A stretch of 64,000 bases of DNA from Geothrix sp. (GTDB lineage Bacteria; Acidobacteriota; Holophagae; Holophagales; Holophagaceae): NCBI GenBank assembly GCA_030824075.1, contig JAVBYJ010000009.1:1-64000 (forward strand), written 5' to 3'. Position 1 is the stretch's first letter. Each line of letters begins with the position of its first letter. The translations under genes were made by a program, and so were the position numbers. The notes beneath the pieces were generated by a model. The model was not told where the DNA came from. It ran no database searches and saw only the letters and a program-made list of their open reading frames with translations. Below are positions 18,407 through 26,114 of the stretch, one piece after another.

Positions 18407-20550
18407 CGCAGACCATCAGACCTTTCACGCCATTGGGTGAGGTCGAGGCCCAGGAGCGGCTTCGACAGTTCATAGAACACTACCGACCGCTCGCCTTGCT
18501 GCTTCCAAACGTGGCGAACTTCGAAGAAAACTCCTGGGACCTTCGCGGCCTGTATTTCCAGGCAGTTCAAGGCAACTCGAAGCTGGGGGTGTGCTTTACT
18601 AAACAGGTCGCTGGGAGAAAGGAGCGAGAAAGGGGGCCATTAGATCAGCCCTTCCTCACCTTCACCAAGGCCTACGTCCTCCACCTGATAGGAACGAATA
18701 ATTGGAGTACGCATAGCCCCCTCGCATCATTTTGGCTCCCAGTGCTCCGATGCGTTGAGCACGAGCTCATCGTGGCCCGTCAAACGGAGCCTCCCTGCAT
18801 CACGGCCTTGACCGAGGACGTGTGCGAGGCCATCAATGCCTCCATTCGAAACGGCGCTTGGAATGCCGCTACGAAATACCAACTCTGCCTCATCCTGAAC
18901 CAGCTAGTGGTAAACCTTCAGGACCTTGGTTTATGTATCAGGCGATTTACATGGAAAGGGGTTATTCCGCGCCATGTGGATAACCGCCAAAAGGTAGGTC
19001 CTGAGGGAGACAAGGCCAGAGTAAATATGTTGCCAACCCCAGAGGCCATGAGCGCTATGGCTTATTGTTTCGCTCGCGCCGAAAGCCCACGTGAGAAATG
19101 GGTATCGGCCATCAACGGACTCCTCTCGCCCCGCCCGGCCCGCCTTGGAGAGTGTTGGTTTCTCCGAGAAAATTACTTCGTGGACCTGGAGGTCCAGGGC
19201 CAGAAGCGCTTTGGCCTGAGGTGGTGGCCACAGAAGCATGCTAAGCCGCTCATTAAGGAATTTCTTGCGAACGACCCTTTCGTCCCAGTAATCCGACAAG
19301 CCTTTGATTGGCTCATCGAGATCAGCGCTCCGGCCCGGGCGTTGGCCAAATGGTACGAGGATAATCCCGGCCGGATCTTTCTCCCGCCAAACTTGGAGAA
19401 CTTGCGGGGAAAGGCCATCCTCACAGTGGCCGAGGCGGCGGCCATTCGAAACGTGGCTGCGAAAGGGTTTCTACATTCTAACAATTGGGCCCGGCGCAGA
19501 GGCCTCGTGCCGGTCATCGACCCAGGAACGGGGGAGATGGGCATCCGCTTCAAGGACTTGGAGAGGGCAGCGCTATCGGACCTCCCGAACGGCTTCCCCT
19601 GGTTCAATCGGGGCAAGAACCTCAAATACAGCGACATGATAATTCTGACACGTGAAGGAGAGTTCCATCCGAATTGCACGACCTCTTCAATCATGTTCGC
19701 GCTGCCAAATGTAGCAACTTACTACCGCGCCCTCGATGTCATGGTAGATCGTCATGAGTTGGCCGAAAAGGACGGGTCCGCGGTGCGGATCCGATCTCAT
19801 CAATTTCGTCACAAATTAGAAACCGTCGCGTTCTCCAACGGGGTGGCGCGGTCCTGGATGAACAGAGAAGCCGGGCGAGCGCATATTTCCCAGGAGGAGA
19901 GTTACGACGACCGAACGGACGCTGAGAGAGTCGCCCAGACCAGGATCGTTTCAGTCCAGCGGAGTGTGTACGGCGAGGTGATGGCGTTTGAACCGAAAAG
20001 ACCAATGACCTATGAAGAGACACTGGCCGGGATCGAGGCGGCAAAGCGCACTGGGTACGCCCATATCACTGACAAAGGCTGCTGCATACACAACTTCGTA
20101 GATAAGGCCTGCACGGAGTTCCGCGACTGCCTGTTTTGTGAGGACCACATCTGCATCAAAGGGATCCCGGAGTGGGACCGGAACATCTTGGCTGCGTGCG
20201 ACGCAGAGGAGGCCAATTTCCTCCACGCGACAGAGGCCGCAGAGCAGGGGCGGTATGGCGTGCGTGAGCACATTGAGGGGTTGCTATTGCCACGAGTGGT
20301 GTATTGCCGCCAGGTCAAGAGCCTTATAAATAATCCAGCGGTTCCTAAATTCAGCGTATTCAAGCATGCGCCTAGGCAGGACCCCTACGACCCGGTGGTA
20401 AACGGCATTCGACTCCACGTTGAATGCGGCCGCAAGGAAGGGCGGGATAGAGCTTGGTTGGATAGGTTAGAGCATGCCCTTGAGAAGCTCCAGAGCATCC
20501 GCAAACATCACCCAGAAATTCTCTTTCTCTTTGGAGGAAGTGACGAATGA
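18403..20550 (+). CDS. Large recombinase/integrase, third of the island trio (GmtZ-like)
   Basis: A 715-residue protein with a divergent tyrosine-recombinase core: SHQFRHKLETVA (His466, Arg469) and HISQEESYDDRT with a possible nucleophile Tyr. The long N-terminal part is unassigned. A cysteine/histidine cluster follows the core (GCCIHNFVDKACTEFRDC and CEDHIC, from residue 559), analogous to the knuckle of the second recombinase. GTG at 18403 overlaps the previous stop, so it is translated by coupling; AAGGGG lies upstream. Size and layout resemble the large integrase member of gamma-mobile-trio systems (VPA1269-type proteins), a match I infer from memory of the family and cannot test here. 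Confidence 0.78.
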   Translation: MTQTIRPFTPLGEVEAQERLRQFIEHYRPLALLLPNVANFEENSWDLRGLYFQAVQGNSKLGVCFTKQVAGRKERERGPLDQPFLTFTKAYVLHLIGTNNWSTHSPLASFWLPVLRCVEHELIVARQTEPPCITALTEDVCEAINASIRNGAWNAATKYQLCLILNQLVVNLQDLGLCIRRFTWKGVIPRHVDNRQKVGPEGDKARVNMLPTPEAMSAMAYCFARAESPREKWVSAINGLLSPRPARLGECWFLRENYFVDLEVQGQKRFGLRWWPQKHAKPLIKEFLANDPFVPVIRQAFDWLIEISAPARALAKWYEDNPGRIFLPPNLENLRGKAILTVAEAAAIRNVAAKGFLHSNNWARRRGLVPVIDPGTGEMGIRFKDLERAALSDLPNGFPWFNRGKNLKYSDMIILTREGEFHPNCTTSSIMFALPNVATYYRALDVMVDRHELAEKDGSAVRIRSHQFRHKLETVAFSNGVARSWMNREAGRAHISQEESYDDRTDAERVAQTRIVSVQRSVYGEVMAFEPKRPMTYEETLAGIEAAKRTGYAHITDKGCCIHNFVDKACTEFRDCLFCEDHICIKGIPEWDRNILAACDAEEANFLHATEAAEQGRYGVREHIEGLLLPRVVYCRQVKSLINNPAVPKFSVFKHAPRQDPYDPVVNGIRLHVECGRKEGRDRAWLDRLEHALEKLQSIRKHHPEILFLFGGSDE

Positions 20551-21050
20551 ACCCATCTAAGACCAAGAAGCGGGCCTCCCCGATCCACCTCAAGGAGGGC
20601 CGCAAGCAGGAGATCGTGAAGTTGCTGGAGCAGTGGCGGGGCCGCTTAAGTTGGGATCCGTTTCTGGATGCGGTGGAGCAAATCACTGGGCATCGCTATA
20701 CGCGGCAAGCGCTGTGGAATCATGAGCGGATCCGGCTCCTCTGGATCGCACGGAGGAAGGAACTCCGGCACCGGGTGGAGAAGGAGGAGCAACAGAAGGG
20801 GTCTCTTGGTGTTATCGCAGCCCTTGAGAAGCGTGATCGCTTGCAAAAAGAGGTGAATCACCTGAAGAACATTGTCCAGGCCTATGACCTGATGTTCCAG
20901 CGGTGGGCGTACAACGCGAAGCTCAAAGGGTTTACGGGGGAGGACTTGGACCAGCCTATTCCACAGAAACCCAGGGAGAGAAGCGAGCCAATGGAAGAGC
21001 AGAAGCCGAGACCGAAGCGAGGATCCTCCAGGAGTAAGAATCAGGGCTGA
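20547..21050 (+). CDS. Small HTH/coiled-coil partner of the recombinases (GmtX/TnpC-like)
   Basis: A basic protein of 167 residues. Residues 20-75 look like a winged-helix-type DNA-binding unit (FLDAVEQITGHRYTRQAL, then NHERIRLLWIARRKELR). Residues 85-130 form a coiled coil (EKRDRLQKEVNHLKNIVQAY), and the tail is rich in Lys, Arg and Pro. The ATG overlaps the stop of the third recombinase (ATGA) and has GGAGGAAG before it. Small helpers of this form end the operons of Tn554 (TnpC) and of gamma-mobile-trio islands (GmtX); they are thought to steer recombination. The family match is inferred from operon position and shape. Confidence 0.65.
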   Translation: MNPSKTKKRASPIHLKEGRKQEIVKLLEQWRGRLSWDPFLDAVEQITGHRYTRQALWNHERIRLLWIARRKELRHRVEKEEQQKGSLGVIAALEKRDRLQKEVNHLKNIVQAYDLMFQRWAYNAKLKGFTGEDLDQPIPQKPRERSEPMEEQKPRPKRGSSRSKNQG

Positions 21051-21264
21051 GAATCCCGGCCGGATAGTCCACCACAAATTCTGCCCCAGAGGGACCCAGA
21101 GGGGGGTGAAGGTGGTGTCGTGAGCAGTTCAAGCAAAAGTAGCCAGCAAATCGGCCATGACCCCATCGAGGGTTTGCGGAGGGAGGGTTAGGGTCGGTGC
21201 CCATTCCTAGCCTCCGATGCGTTCAAATTGGTCCTCAACGACTCGGGGAGATTTTTCTGGCGAA

Positions 21265-21495
21265 TCAATCACGAACGAGCAACTGGATTAGCTCCCGTTT
21301 GAGCGCCTGGGCCAGGCATTCCATGTTGTCGATCGAGATGTTTCTTTCGCCTCGCTCCACGGATCCCACATAGGTTCGGTGCAGGCCCGCAAGATCGGCG
21401 AGCTCCTCTTGAGAGACACCCATCTCCTTTCTCGCCCGGCGCAAATTTGCGGCGAAAATTAGTCGGGCGGAAAGGTTGCGAGACCGTGGTGGCAC
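21265..21495 (-). CDS. XRE-family helix-turn-helix regulator
   Basis: A 76-residue DNA-binding protein consisting of one HTH_XRE domain: NLRRARKEMGVSQEELADLA, then GLHRTYVGSVERGERNISID. The start is a GTG at 21495 with GAGG close by. It is divergent from the AbrB-tailed gene, with 76 bases between the starts that hold a strong promoter for the latter and repeats that could bind this protein. It may control that gene, itself or the recombinase operon, which ends 214 bases away on the opposite strand. Confidence 0.88.
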   Translation of the reverse strand: MPPRSRNLSARLIFAANLRRARKEMGVSQEELADLAGLHRTYVGSVERGERNISIDNMECLAQALKRELIQLLVRD

Positions 21496-21513
21496 GGCCT
21501 CATGCTCAGTTTG

Positions 21514-21542
21514 TTGACGACTATGGGTCTACAGACTATAAG
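21514..21542 (+). promoter_or_regulatory. Strong sigma70-type promoter with repeated GACTAT
   Basis: TTGACG (21514-21519), 17 bases, TATAAG (21537-21542). GACTAT occurs twice, at 21519 and at 21534, and CTAC...GTAG brackets the -10 box. The repeats overlap both promoter boxes, where the divergent XRE protein could block RNA polymerase. Confidence 0.6.
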
Positions 21543-21571
21543 TAGCTTTTGGATGATGTATCGAGGTAACC

Positions 21572-22072
21572 ATGCCAGGAGAAACTACCGAAAATCTGGC
21601 CTCCATTACATTTTTCGAACGCCTCGAAAAGAGTCTGGCCCAAGCTAGGGCTAGTCAAACCGTTTCCCTCTTCGAGGTGGAGGAAGGAATCATTGCCAAA
21701 ATCGCATCAGAGCATCTTTCGGCCGCACTCGAAGAAGGCGATCCAGAGGCGATGCTTTTAGCAATCCGTGATGTAGCTTGGGTACTTCTTAGCCCGGCTG
21801 CCAAGCCAAGCAGTTCCAGGTTCATGAAGGTCTTAGACGCCTTGGGAATGCTAAATCCTGGAATCGCTCCTCAGCCATCGGATGGGAGATGGGTTACTCG
21901 GATCGGATCTCGCGGACGATTGACCCTCCCCGAATATCTGCTTTATGAGATGGGTTGGGGAAAGGGCGATTCATTGCTTTTTCAAGGGGATGAGCCTGGC
22001 CGCCTTTTGGTCCGGAAGGTCGTTCGGTTGTCCCCAACAACCTATCCATCAGTAACGAGTTCGCATTTCTAG
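21572..22072 (+). CDS. AbrB/SpoVT-type DNA-binding-domain protein, antitoxin-like
   Basis: A 166-residue protein. The C-terminal part (RIGSRGRLTLPEYLLYEMGW, then GDSLLFQGDEPGRLLVRKV) has the swapped-hairpin pattern of AbrB/MazE-type domains. Residues 25-75 (FEVEEGIIAKIASEHLSAAL, then EGDPEAMLLAIRDVAWVL) are helical and recall the small addiction-module antidote proteins, but the match is weak. It has a strong promoter and GAGGT five bases before its ATG. With the next gene it may form a two-gene unit under the XRE protein. A role in island stability is inference. Confidence 0.55.
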   Translation: MPGETTENLASITFFERLEKSLAQARASQTVSLFEVEEGIIAKIASEHLSAALEEGDPEAMLLAIRDVAWVLLSPAAKPSSSRFMKVLDALGMLNPGIAPQPSDGRWVTRIGSRGRLTLPEYLLYEMGWGKGDSLLFQGDEPGRLLVRKVVRLSPTTYPSVTSSHF

Positions 22073-22098
22073 ACAACCTTTGGAGGCCGTGCCACATC

Positions 22099-22494
22099 AT
22101 GAGCGTAGAATCCTCCCAGAATCCTGAATGTTCTCCTGTGAACCCCGGACAAGTAGACTCCATCATCGATCGCTTCCGCTCAGCGCATTCTCTGCGGCGC
22201 AGAGCCTCCTTAGCTGCCTGCGAAGACGAGTTCATTGCCCTTTGGGAACTCCTCCCAACAGAGCAACTGTCACCCAAGGCAGTCGAAACCCTTATGAAAC
22301 TCAACGCGGCCATAGAAACTGGCCTCCTGCCCCAGACTCTCTTAGATGGCCCGTCCATGGTAGATGAACTGATCCAGGAGCGGAGGGCAGAGGCGGTAAA
22401 GGAATTCTCAGACCTCAACCACGAAACCTCCGACACCGAGGTACCAGAGGTGGCGAACCGCCCCATGAGCACCCCAGAGACGCCCTTATTTTGA
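22099..22494 (+). CDS. Hypothetical protein downstream of the AbrB-type gene
   Basis: A 131-residue acidic, mainly helical protein that I do not recognise. It has no signal peptide or membrane segment. RFRSAHSLRRRASLAACEDE and ALWELLPTEQLSPKAVETLM are predicted helices; the last 25 residues look unstructured. The ATG lies 26 bases after the previous stop, with GGAGG 12 bases upstream, so it probably shares that transcript. A strong bidirectional terminator follows. Confidence 0.6.
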   Translation: MSVESSQNPECSPVNPGQVDSIIDRFRSAHSLRRRASLAACEDEFIALWELLPTEQLSPKAVETLMKLNAAIETGLLPQTLLDGPSMVDELIQERRAEAVKEFSDLNHETSDTEVPEVANRPMSTPETPLF

Positions 22495-22550
22495 CCTTTA
22501 GAAGGGCCCTGACCCTGAAGCGCGAGAGCGTGCCCTTCTGGAAGAGTTTT

Positions 22551-22575
22551 TTGAGGTGCCAAATTGGCACCTCAA
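22551..22575. terminator. Bidirectional intrinsic terminator
   Basis: A perfect 10-bp stem TTGAGGTGCC/GGCACCTCAA around the loop AAATT. The left side is preceded by TTTTTT (AAAAAA on the other strand) and the right side is followed by GTTTCTT, so it can end transcripts from both the plus-strand unit (21.6-22.5 kb) and the minus-strand toxin/antitoxin-like unit (22.66-24.16 kb). Confidence 0.8.
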
Positions 22576-22660
22576 GTTTCTTACCACCCGAAATCCATTG
22601 TTTTGCCTAGCAGGACACTGAGGGCGTTTTCCGATGCGGCTGAAAGAACGTTACCTGGGG

Positions 22661-23362
22661 CTATGCTGACAGTCCAAGTTCCTTGCGCAGATCGTGGATG
22701 ATGCTGCCCGGCTCCAAGATCCCGGTGAGGTGCCAGCGCAGGAACTCGTCCACGATGTCCATCGCATCTTCGGTCAGACAGGCCCCCGTGTGGACGCGGT
22801 AATGGTGGTGGTCGACAATCGGTTGGAGTTGGTCCAACCGAAGGATGGAGTTCTGGGTGGCCCCCTTGTACGGGAGGTGGTCCCACAGCAGATGTGGATA
22901 GGTGCAGTGTCGTATCTTATCGACGAGTTCAGGGCGGAACCCGGCTCGCTGGCCGTTTTGGTCTGCGCCAAAAAAGGGTGCGACGAGGAAGCAATCTTCA
23001 TGTTGGTAGGAGGGCGCACCCTTCCGAAGGGAGACATCCACCTTCATCTGGGTCTCCGCGATGACGATTACCGGCCGGGGCTTCACTGCCCCGAGCCGCC
23101 AGGAGACGTCCTCGTGATGGGGTAGAGCCGCCACGGGGAGCTTCTGAGCAGGGGGTGGGGTGCTGACCGTGAAGGGCTTCAAGGTGAACTTCACCCGGTC
23201 ATGGTCGCCCGGTGTATTTGGCAGGCGTTCCGCCTCAAGGCGTGCCGGACTGCCGGAATGGTAAGGCACCAGGGCCTTCAGGAGGGTGCCGCGGGTGATT
23301 TGCTTCGTATCCTGGGGTTCCCACCAGTCCACGATCGATTGGATCGAATCACTCGGATACAT
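22661..23362 (-). CDS. PemK/MazF-like toxin-domain protein
   Basis: A 233-residue protein whose middle resembles the PemK/MazF fold: KPRPVIVIAETQMKVDVSL, DCFLVAPFFGADQNG and SILRLDQLQPI, in the order of the beta-strands of MazF-type RNases, although it is longer than the usual 110-120 residues. If active, such a protein would cut RNA. The start is taken at 23362 (MYPSDS), giving a 14-base overlap with the upstream Panacea-type gene, so the pair is translated together. The C-terminal helices (TEDAMDIVDEFLRWHLTGIL) are unassigned. Toxin activity is inferred from fold-like pattern and pairing. Confidence 0.55.
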   Translation of the reverse strand: MYPSDSIQSIVDWWEPQDTKQITRGTLLKALVPYHSGSPARLEAERLPNTPGDHDRVKFTLKPFTVSTPPPAQKLPVAALPHHEDVSWRLGAVKPRPVIVIAETQMKVDVSLRKGAPSYQHEDCFLVAPFFGADQNGQRAGFRPELVDKIRHCTYPHLLWDHLPYKGATQNSILRLDQLQPIVDHHHYRVHTGACLTEDAMDIVDEFLRWHLTGILEPGSIIHDLRKELGLSA

Positions 23363-24155
23363 CAAAGAGCCTCCTGATCCCCGTTTTCCAATACCCCTCG
23401 TCAATGTCCATCAAGCCTGTGGCCTGGGGCGTTTCCATTCCGTCTTCCTGGCCAAGTAGGCTCATGATCTCCAGGTACTCCGGATCAGCATCCACCCGCT
23501 GAACCTGCGCCTGTCGTGCCTCCCGACGCACTTGCAACAAGGCCTTAATTCGGACCTTGGATTGTCTCTTGGCCTCTTCTGCTTTCCGAAGCTGGGTCCT
23601 GGACGGCGGTTCGGATGATGGTGTGAGCGCGCTCACGCCATCGGGCGCGACGCCCCCCGACCGTAACCCGCTGAAAGCCAGGGGCTCCTCCGGGGCCGCA
23701 CGCAGCATCGGCTCGGTGCCGTAGACGTGATGGAGTAGGTTTTGGGTGTCAGTCCCGAACTGATGAACCGCCCGTGCAATGGCGCTCGCGGCCTCGTGGG
23801 GGAGGGACCTGTCCAGTTCTCTGAACCGCTCCTCAATGACGTCCTCGTCCTCCTCGGCGAGGGCGTACCTCGTGTACTCGCCCATTACTGAGCCCTTCCG
23901 CTCCGTCCGGTAGAGGCCGGTTGCCAGTTGGGCGACCAGGAACAGATGAAGTGCCTTATCCCATGGTCCGAAGCTATGGAACACCCAAGGCACACCGGTG
24001 AGAGTTTGCCCCTCGTGCTGGCGAGCATAGGCCAGGTCGGCGAGATAGACCAGTTTCAGAAGGTGAATCTCGCCCAACTCGCATTGCCACTTACCCTCCC
24101 TGGCCGCAACGGACAGGGAGAATTCCAAGAGAGTTGAGATGAGTTCCTGATTCAA
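23349..24155 (-). CDS. Panacea (SocA-like) domain protein, probable antitoxin
   Basis: A 268-residue protein. Residues 20-75 (GEIHLLKLVYLADLAYARQ, then TLTGVPWVFHSFGPWDKAL) match the Panacea/SocA domain (formerly DUF4065), which neutralises many unrelated toxins in PanAT-type pairs. A charged, probably coiled stretch (residues 185-225) and an acidic end follow. The downstream gene starts 14 bases before its stop, which is typical of antitoxin-first pairs. The first 203 bases upstream are AT-rich and may hold the promoter. Pairing with a PemK/MazF-like partner is inferred from overlap. Confidence 0.65.
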   Translation of the reverse strand: MNQELISTLLEFSLSVAAREGKWQCELGEIHLLKLVYLADLAYARQHEGQTLTGVPWVFHSFGPWDKALHLFLVAQLATGLYRTERKGSVMGEYTRYALAEEDEDVIEERFRELDRSLPHEAASAIARAVHQFGTDTQNLLHHVYGTEPMLRAAPEEPLAFSGLRSGGVAPDGVSALTPSSEPPSRTQLRKAEEAKRQSKVRIKALLQVRREARQAQVQRVDADPEYLEIMSLLGQEDGMETPQATGLMDIDEGYWKTGIRRLFDVSE

Positions 24156-24358
24156 AAAATTCCTCAGACGGAGACTATAATCTACAGGCGGCGATCAAGC
24201 ACAGGACCTTCCCCTGCACTAGAAAATCCCCTATCTAAATCCCAAGGGCAAGAGATGACCATGAATAAGAATGGCCAGCTGTCATGGATAAAATCGAGAT
24301 GATTCAGGCGGTTATGAATCTGAAAAATTAATTATCGAATTTATATACTCGGACGAGA

Positions 24359-25021
24359 TTAATAAACAAGAGAAGTTTTCCCATCGCTTTGATTGGATTC
24401 GCAAGCGACAACCGTAAGGGTAAATCGGTTCCCAGCCAGGCGAGCCCCATTGCTGAAAATAAGATAAAGGCCAACGTATATTTCTAAGTACATCCAAACC
24501 AAATGGCCACCACGCCAATGGATACCCAGGATCACAGTTCCTATAATGCCGATGCAGACTGACAACCAGGTCAAATCCCGAAGCAAGAGGAATTCTTGAT
24601 GGTTGGTGCGAACAGAAGGGTTGCCCTCATGAGCACGGTAAAGTTTCAACCACACATCATTCTGGGTCTTTGGTGAGGCAGGAAGGTTTCCCCCCAATCT
24701 CCGCTTCAACTGCGATAGATCAATCCTGGAATCCCCTTCAGCAAGGTGCACAAACCTATGCCCAGGTAGCACCCACTTACGTCGCCAAAACACCAGCATG
24801 GCCTTGAGCCGGGGTCCGGCAAAGGTATTCATTGGCACCACGATCAAAGGTGCACAAAAAGCCAGAACAACCCTTGCTAGATCAACCGAGGTAATACCTT
24901 TCCAGGCCTCGAGAATATTTGGCATCGCCATAACAAACCACGCAAGAACGAGTCCTGATAAAACCAGGAAGGCCCCAAGCCAGGGCATGTTTTTCTGTTT
25001 CAGAGATGCACCATCACCCAT
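24359..25021 (-). CDS. Four-helix membrane protein of unknown function
   Basis: A 220-residue inner-membrane protein. Hydrophobic segments lie near residues 14-36, 47-66, 150-170 and 174-194; a loop of about 80 residues with many charges sits between helix 2 and helix 3. I do not recognise the family. It starts at an ATG with AGGAAAG upstream and lies 46 bases after the stop of the WYL regulator gene on the same strand, so it may be co-transcribed. A membrane protein beside a conjugation-type module could be an effector, which is speculation. Bases 24,156-24,358 hold no gene that I can support. Confidence 0.6.
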   Translation of the reverse strand: MGDGASLKQKNMPWLGAFLVLSGLVLAWFVMAMPNILEAWKGITSVDLARVVLAFCAPLIVVPMNTFAGPRLKAMLVFWRRKWVLPGHRFVHLAEGDSRIDLSQLKRRLGGNLPASPKTQNDVWLKLYRAHEGNPSVRTNHQEFLLLRDLTWLSVCIGIIGTVILGIHWRGGHLVWMYLEIYVGLYLIFSNGARLAGNRFTLTVVACESNQSDGKTSLVY

Positions 25022-25067
25022 GAGTCTTTCCTTCGACGTGTAAGCCCAGGATCAAGGCCTTCACCAG

Positions 25068-25979
25068 TTACCTAGATGGTCGTTCCACTCCCGAGTCACT
25101 CGGGCGATCCTCTTGGATCCACCGAGCCACTTCATCGTGATTTTGAACTACAACGTGTTGGCGTGCGGGATTCTCCATTACTGAAAGCTCTTCGAGATTC
25201 AGGTGCCGGAGTGTGTAGAAGAGCATTGCTTGTTGGCACTTCAAGACCAGACGACCTTGGCTCATCCCATAATCCCGGATGACAATCTTGCGCTGGTGTG
25301 ACGAGAGGTTCGGATGTGGAACTAACACAACCGAAACGATTGTTGTCCAACCGACGTCCAATTTTGGATCGATGGCGCTGACTTCGTGATCCGGTCCTTC
25401 GATTTCTAAGCGCCCTATCGCGAAATCTCGGAAGAGCTTGCGTGCGTGACACCAAGCGCGAACATGCCATCGCAAACCATCGAATCCCAGTGCGTGTGGG
25501 GATATGACGTAGTTGATTGGCGCTGGATGGTTCATAGACTGATATTTGACCCGAAGGGGCGACTGATCGCGAATTGCTCGCACGATGATTGCAACCTCAT
25601 CGGCCTCAATAGCCCGAGCAGGGGTCTTAACCACTCCCGTTGGAGGGACGAATCCCACGAAACTCTCAGCGGGTTCAACCACCTTGCGTGCGAGCCGATG
25701 GATCTCATCTAGATACCCGATCGCAGCTTTTCCACCAAACAGTGGTTGAAACTCGGGCAAAGCGATGTACATGCGACCGCTCGGATCGTACCGCATGTTA
25801 GCCGGTGCTAGGACCTGGTATTGGCCCAAATCCGCTGAGGCCTGTGGGGTCGAAATGTCGAAGAACTTGATGAGATCGCCCCGGTTGATGCGTCCGTCGA
25901 ACTGTAGCCGGACATCAATGAACTCTAGCCGACGATCTTGGCCCCACCGGCGCTTCCCTGCTTGATTCGAAGGTTCCAC
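25068..25979 (-). CDS. WYL-domain transcriptional regulator (CapW/BrxR-like)
   Basis: A 303-residue regulator with an N-terminal winged-helix unit (DRRLEFIDVRLQFDGRINR, DLIKFFDISTPQASADLGQY), a middle WYL domain (LRVKYQSMNHPAPINYVISP, FDGLRWHVRAWCHARKLFRD) and a C-terminal WCX-like part (VVLVPHPNLSSHQRKIVIRD). This order is that of CapW/BrxR-type repressors that sit beside phage-defence operons. I prefer the GTG at 25979, which has GGGAG about eight bases upstream; the open frame runs to 26369 but that part is antisense to the MBL gene. It is divergent from that gene, and three ATAGT/ACTAT half-sites in the gap are its likely operator. Confidence 0.8.
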   Translation of the reverse strand: MEPSNQAGKRRWGQDRRLEFIDVRLQFDGRINRGDLIKFFDISTPQASADLGQYQVLAPANMRYDPSGRMYIALPEFQPLFGGKAAIGYLDEIHRLARKVVEPAESFVGFVPPTGVVKTPARAIEADEVAIIVRAIRDQSPLRVKYQSMNHPAPINYVISPHALGFDGLRWHVRAWCHARKLFRDFAIGRLEIEGPDHEVSAIDPKLDVGWTTIVSVVLVPHPNLSSHQRKIVIRDYGMSQGRLVLKCQQAMLFYTLRHLNLEELSVMENPARQHVVVQNHDEVARWIQEDRPSDSGVERPSR

Positions 25980-26019
25980 AACCGGCTCCCTGGGTTCCTG
26001 TCTGAATTCTATCGTGCGA

Positions 26020-26055
26020 ATAGTTACTTGACTATAAAAAAAGCATGCGTATAGT
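26020..26055 (+). promoter_or_regulatory. Promoter and probable WYL-regulator operator for the MBL / E2-E1-JAB operon
   Basis: TTGACT (26028-26033), 16 bases, TATAGT (26050-26055) is a near-consensus promoter pointing at the MBL gene. ATAGT-TACTTG-ACTAT (26020-26035) is a perfect inverted repeat covering the -35 box, and a further ATAGT covers the -10 box. A repressor bound here would shut off the conjugation genes and probably its own gene. Confidence 0.65.
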
Positions 26056-26114
26056 TTTGATACGGGCTCATTTTGCCGACCCGCAACCAGCAGCCAGGAC
26101 CCCAGGAGGTAAAC

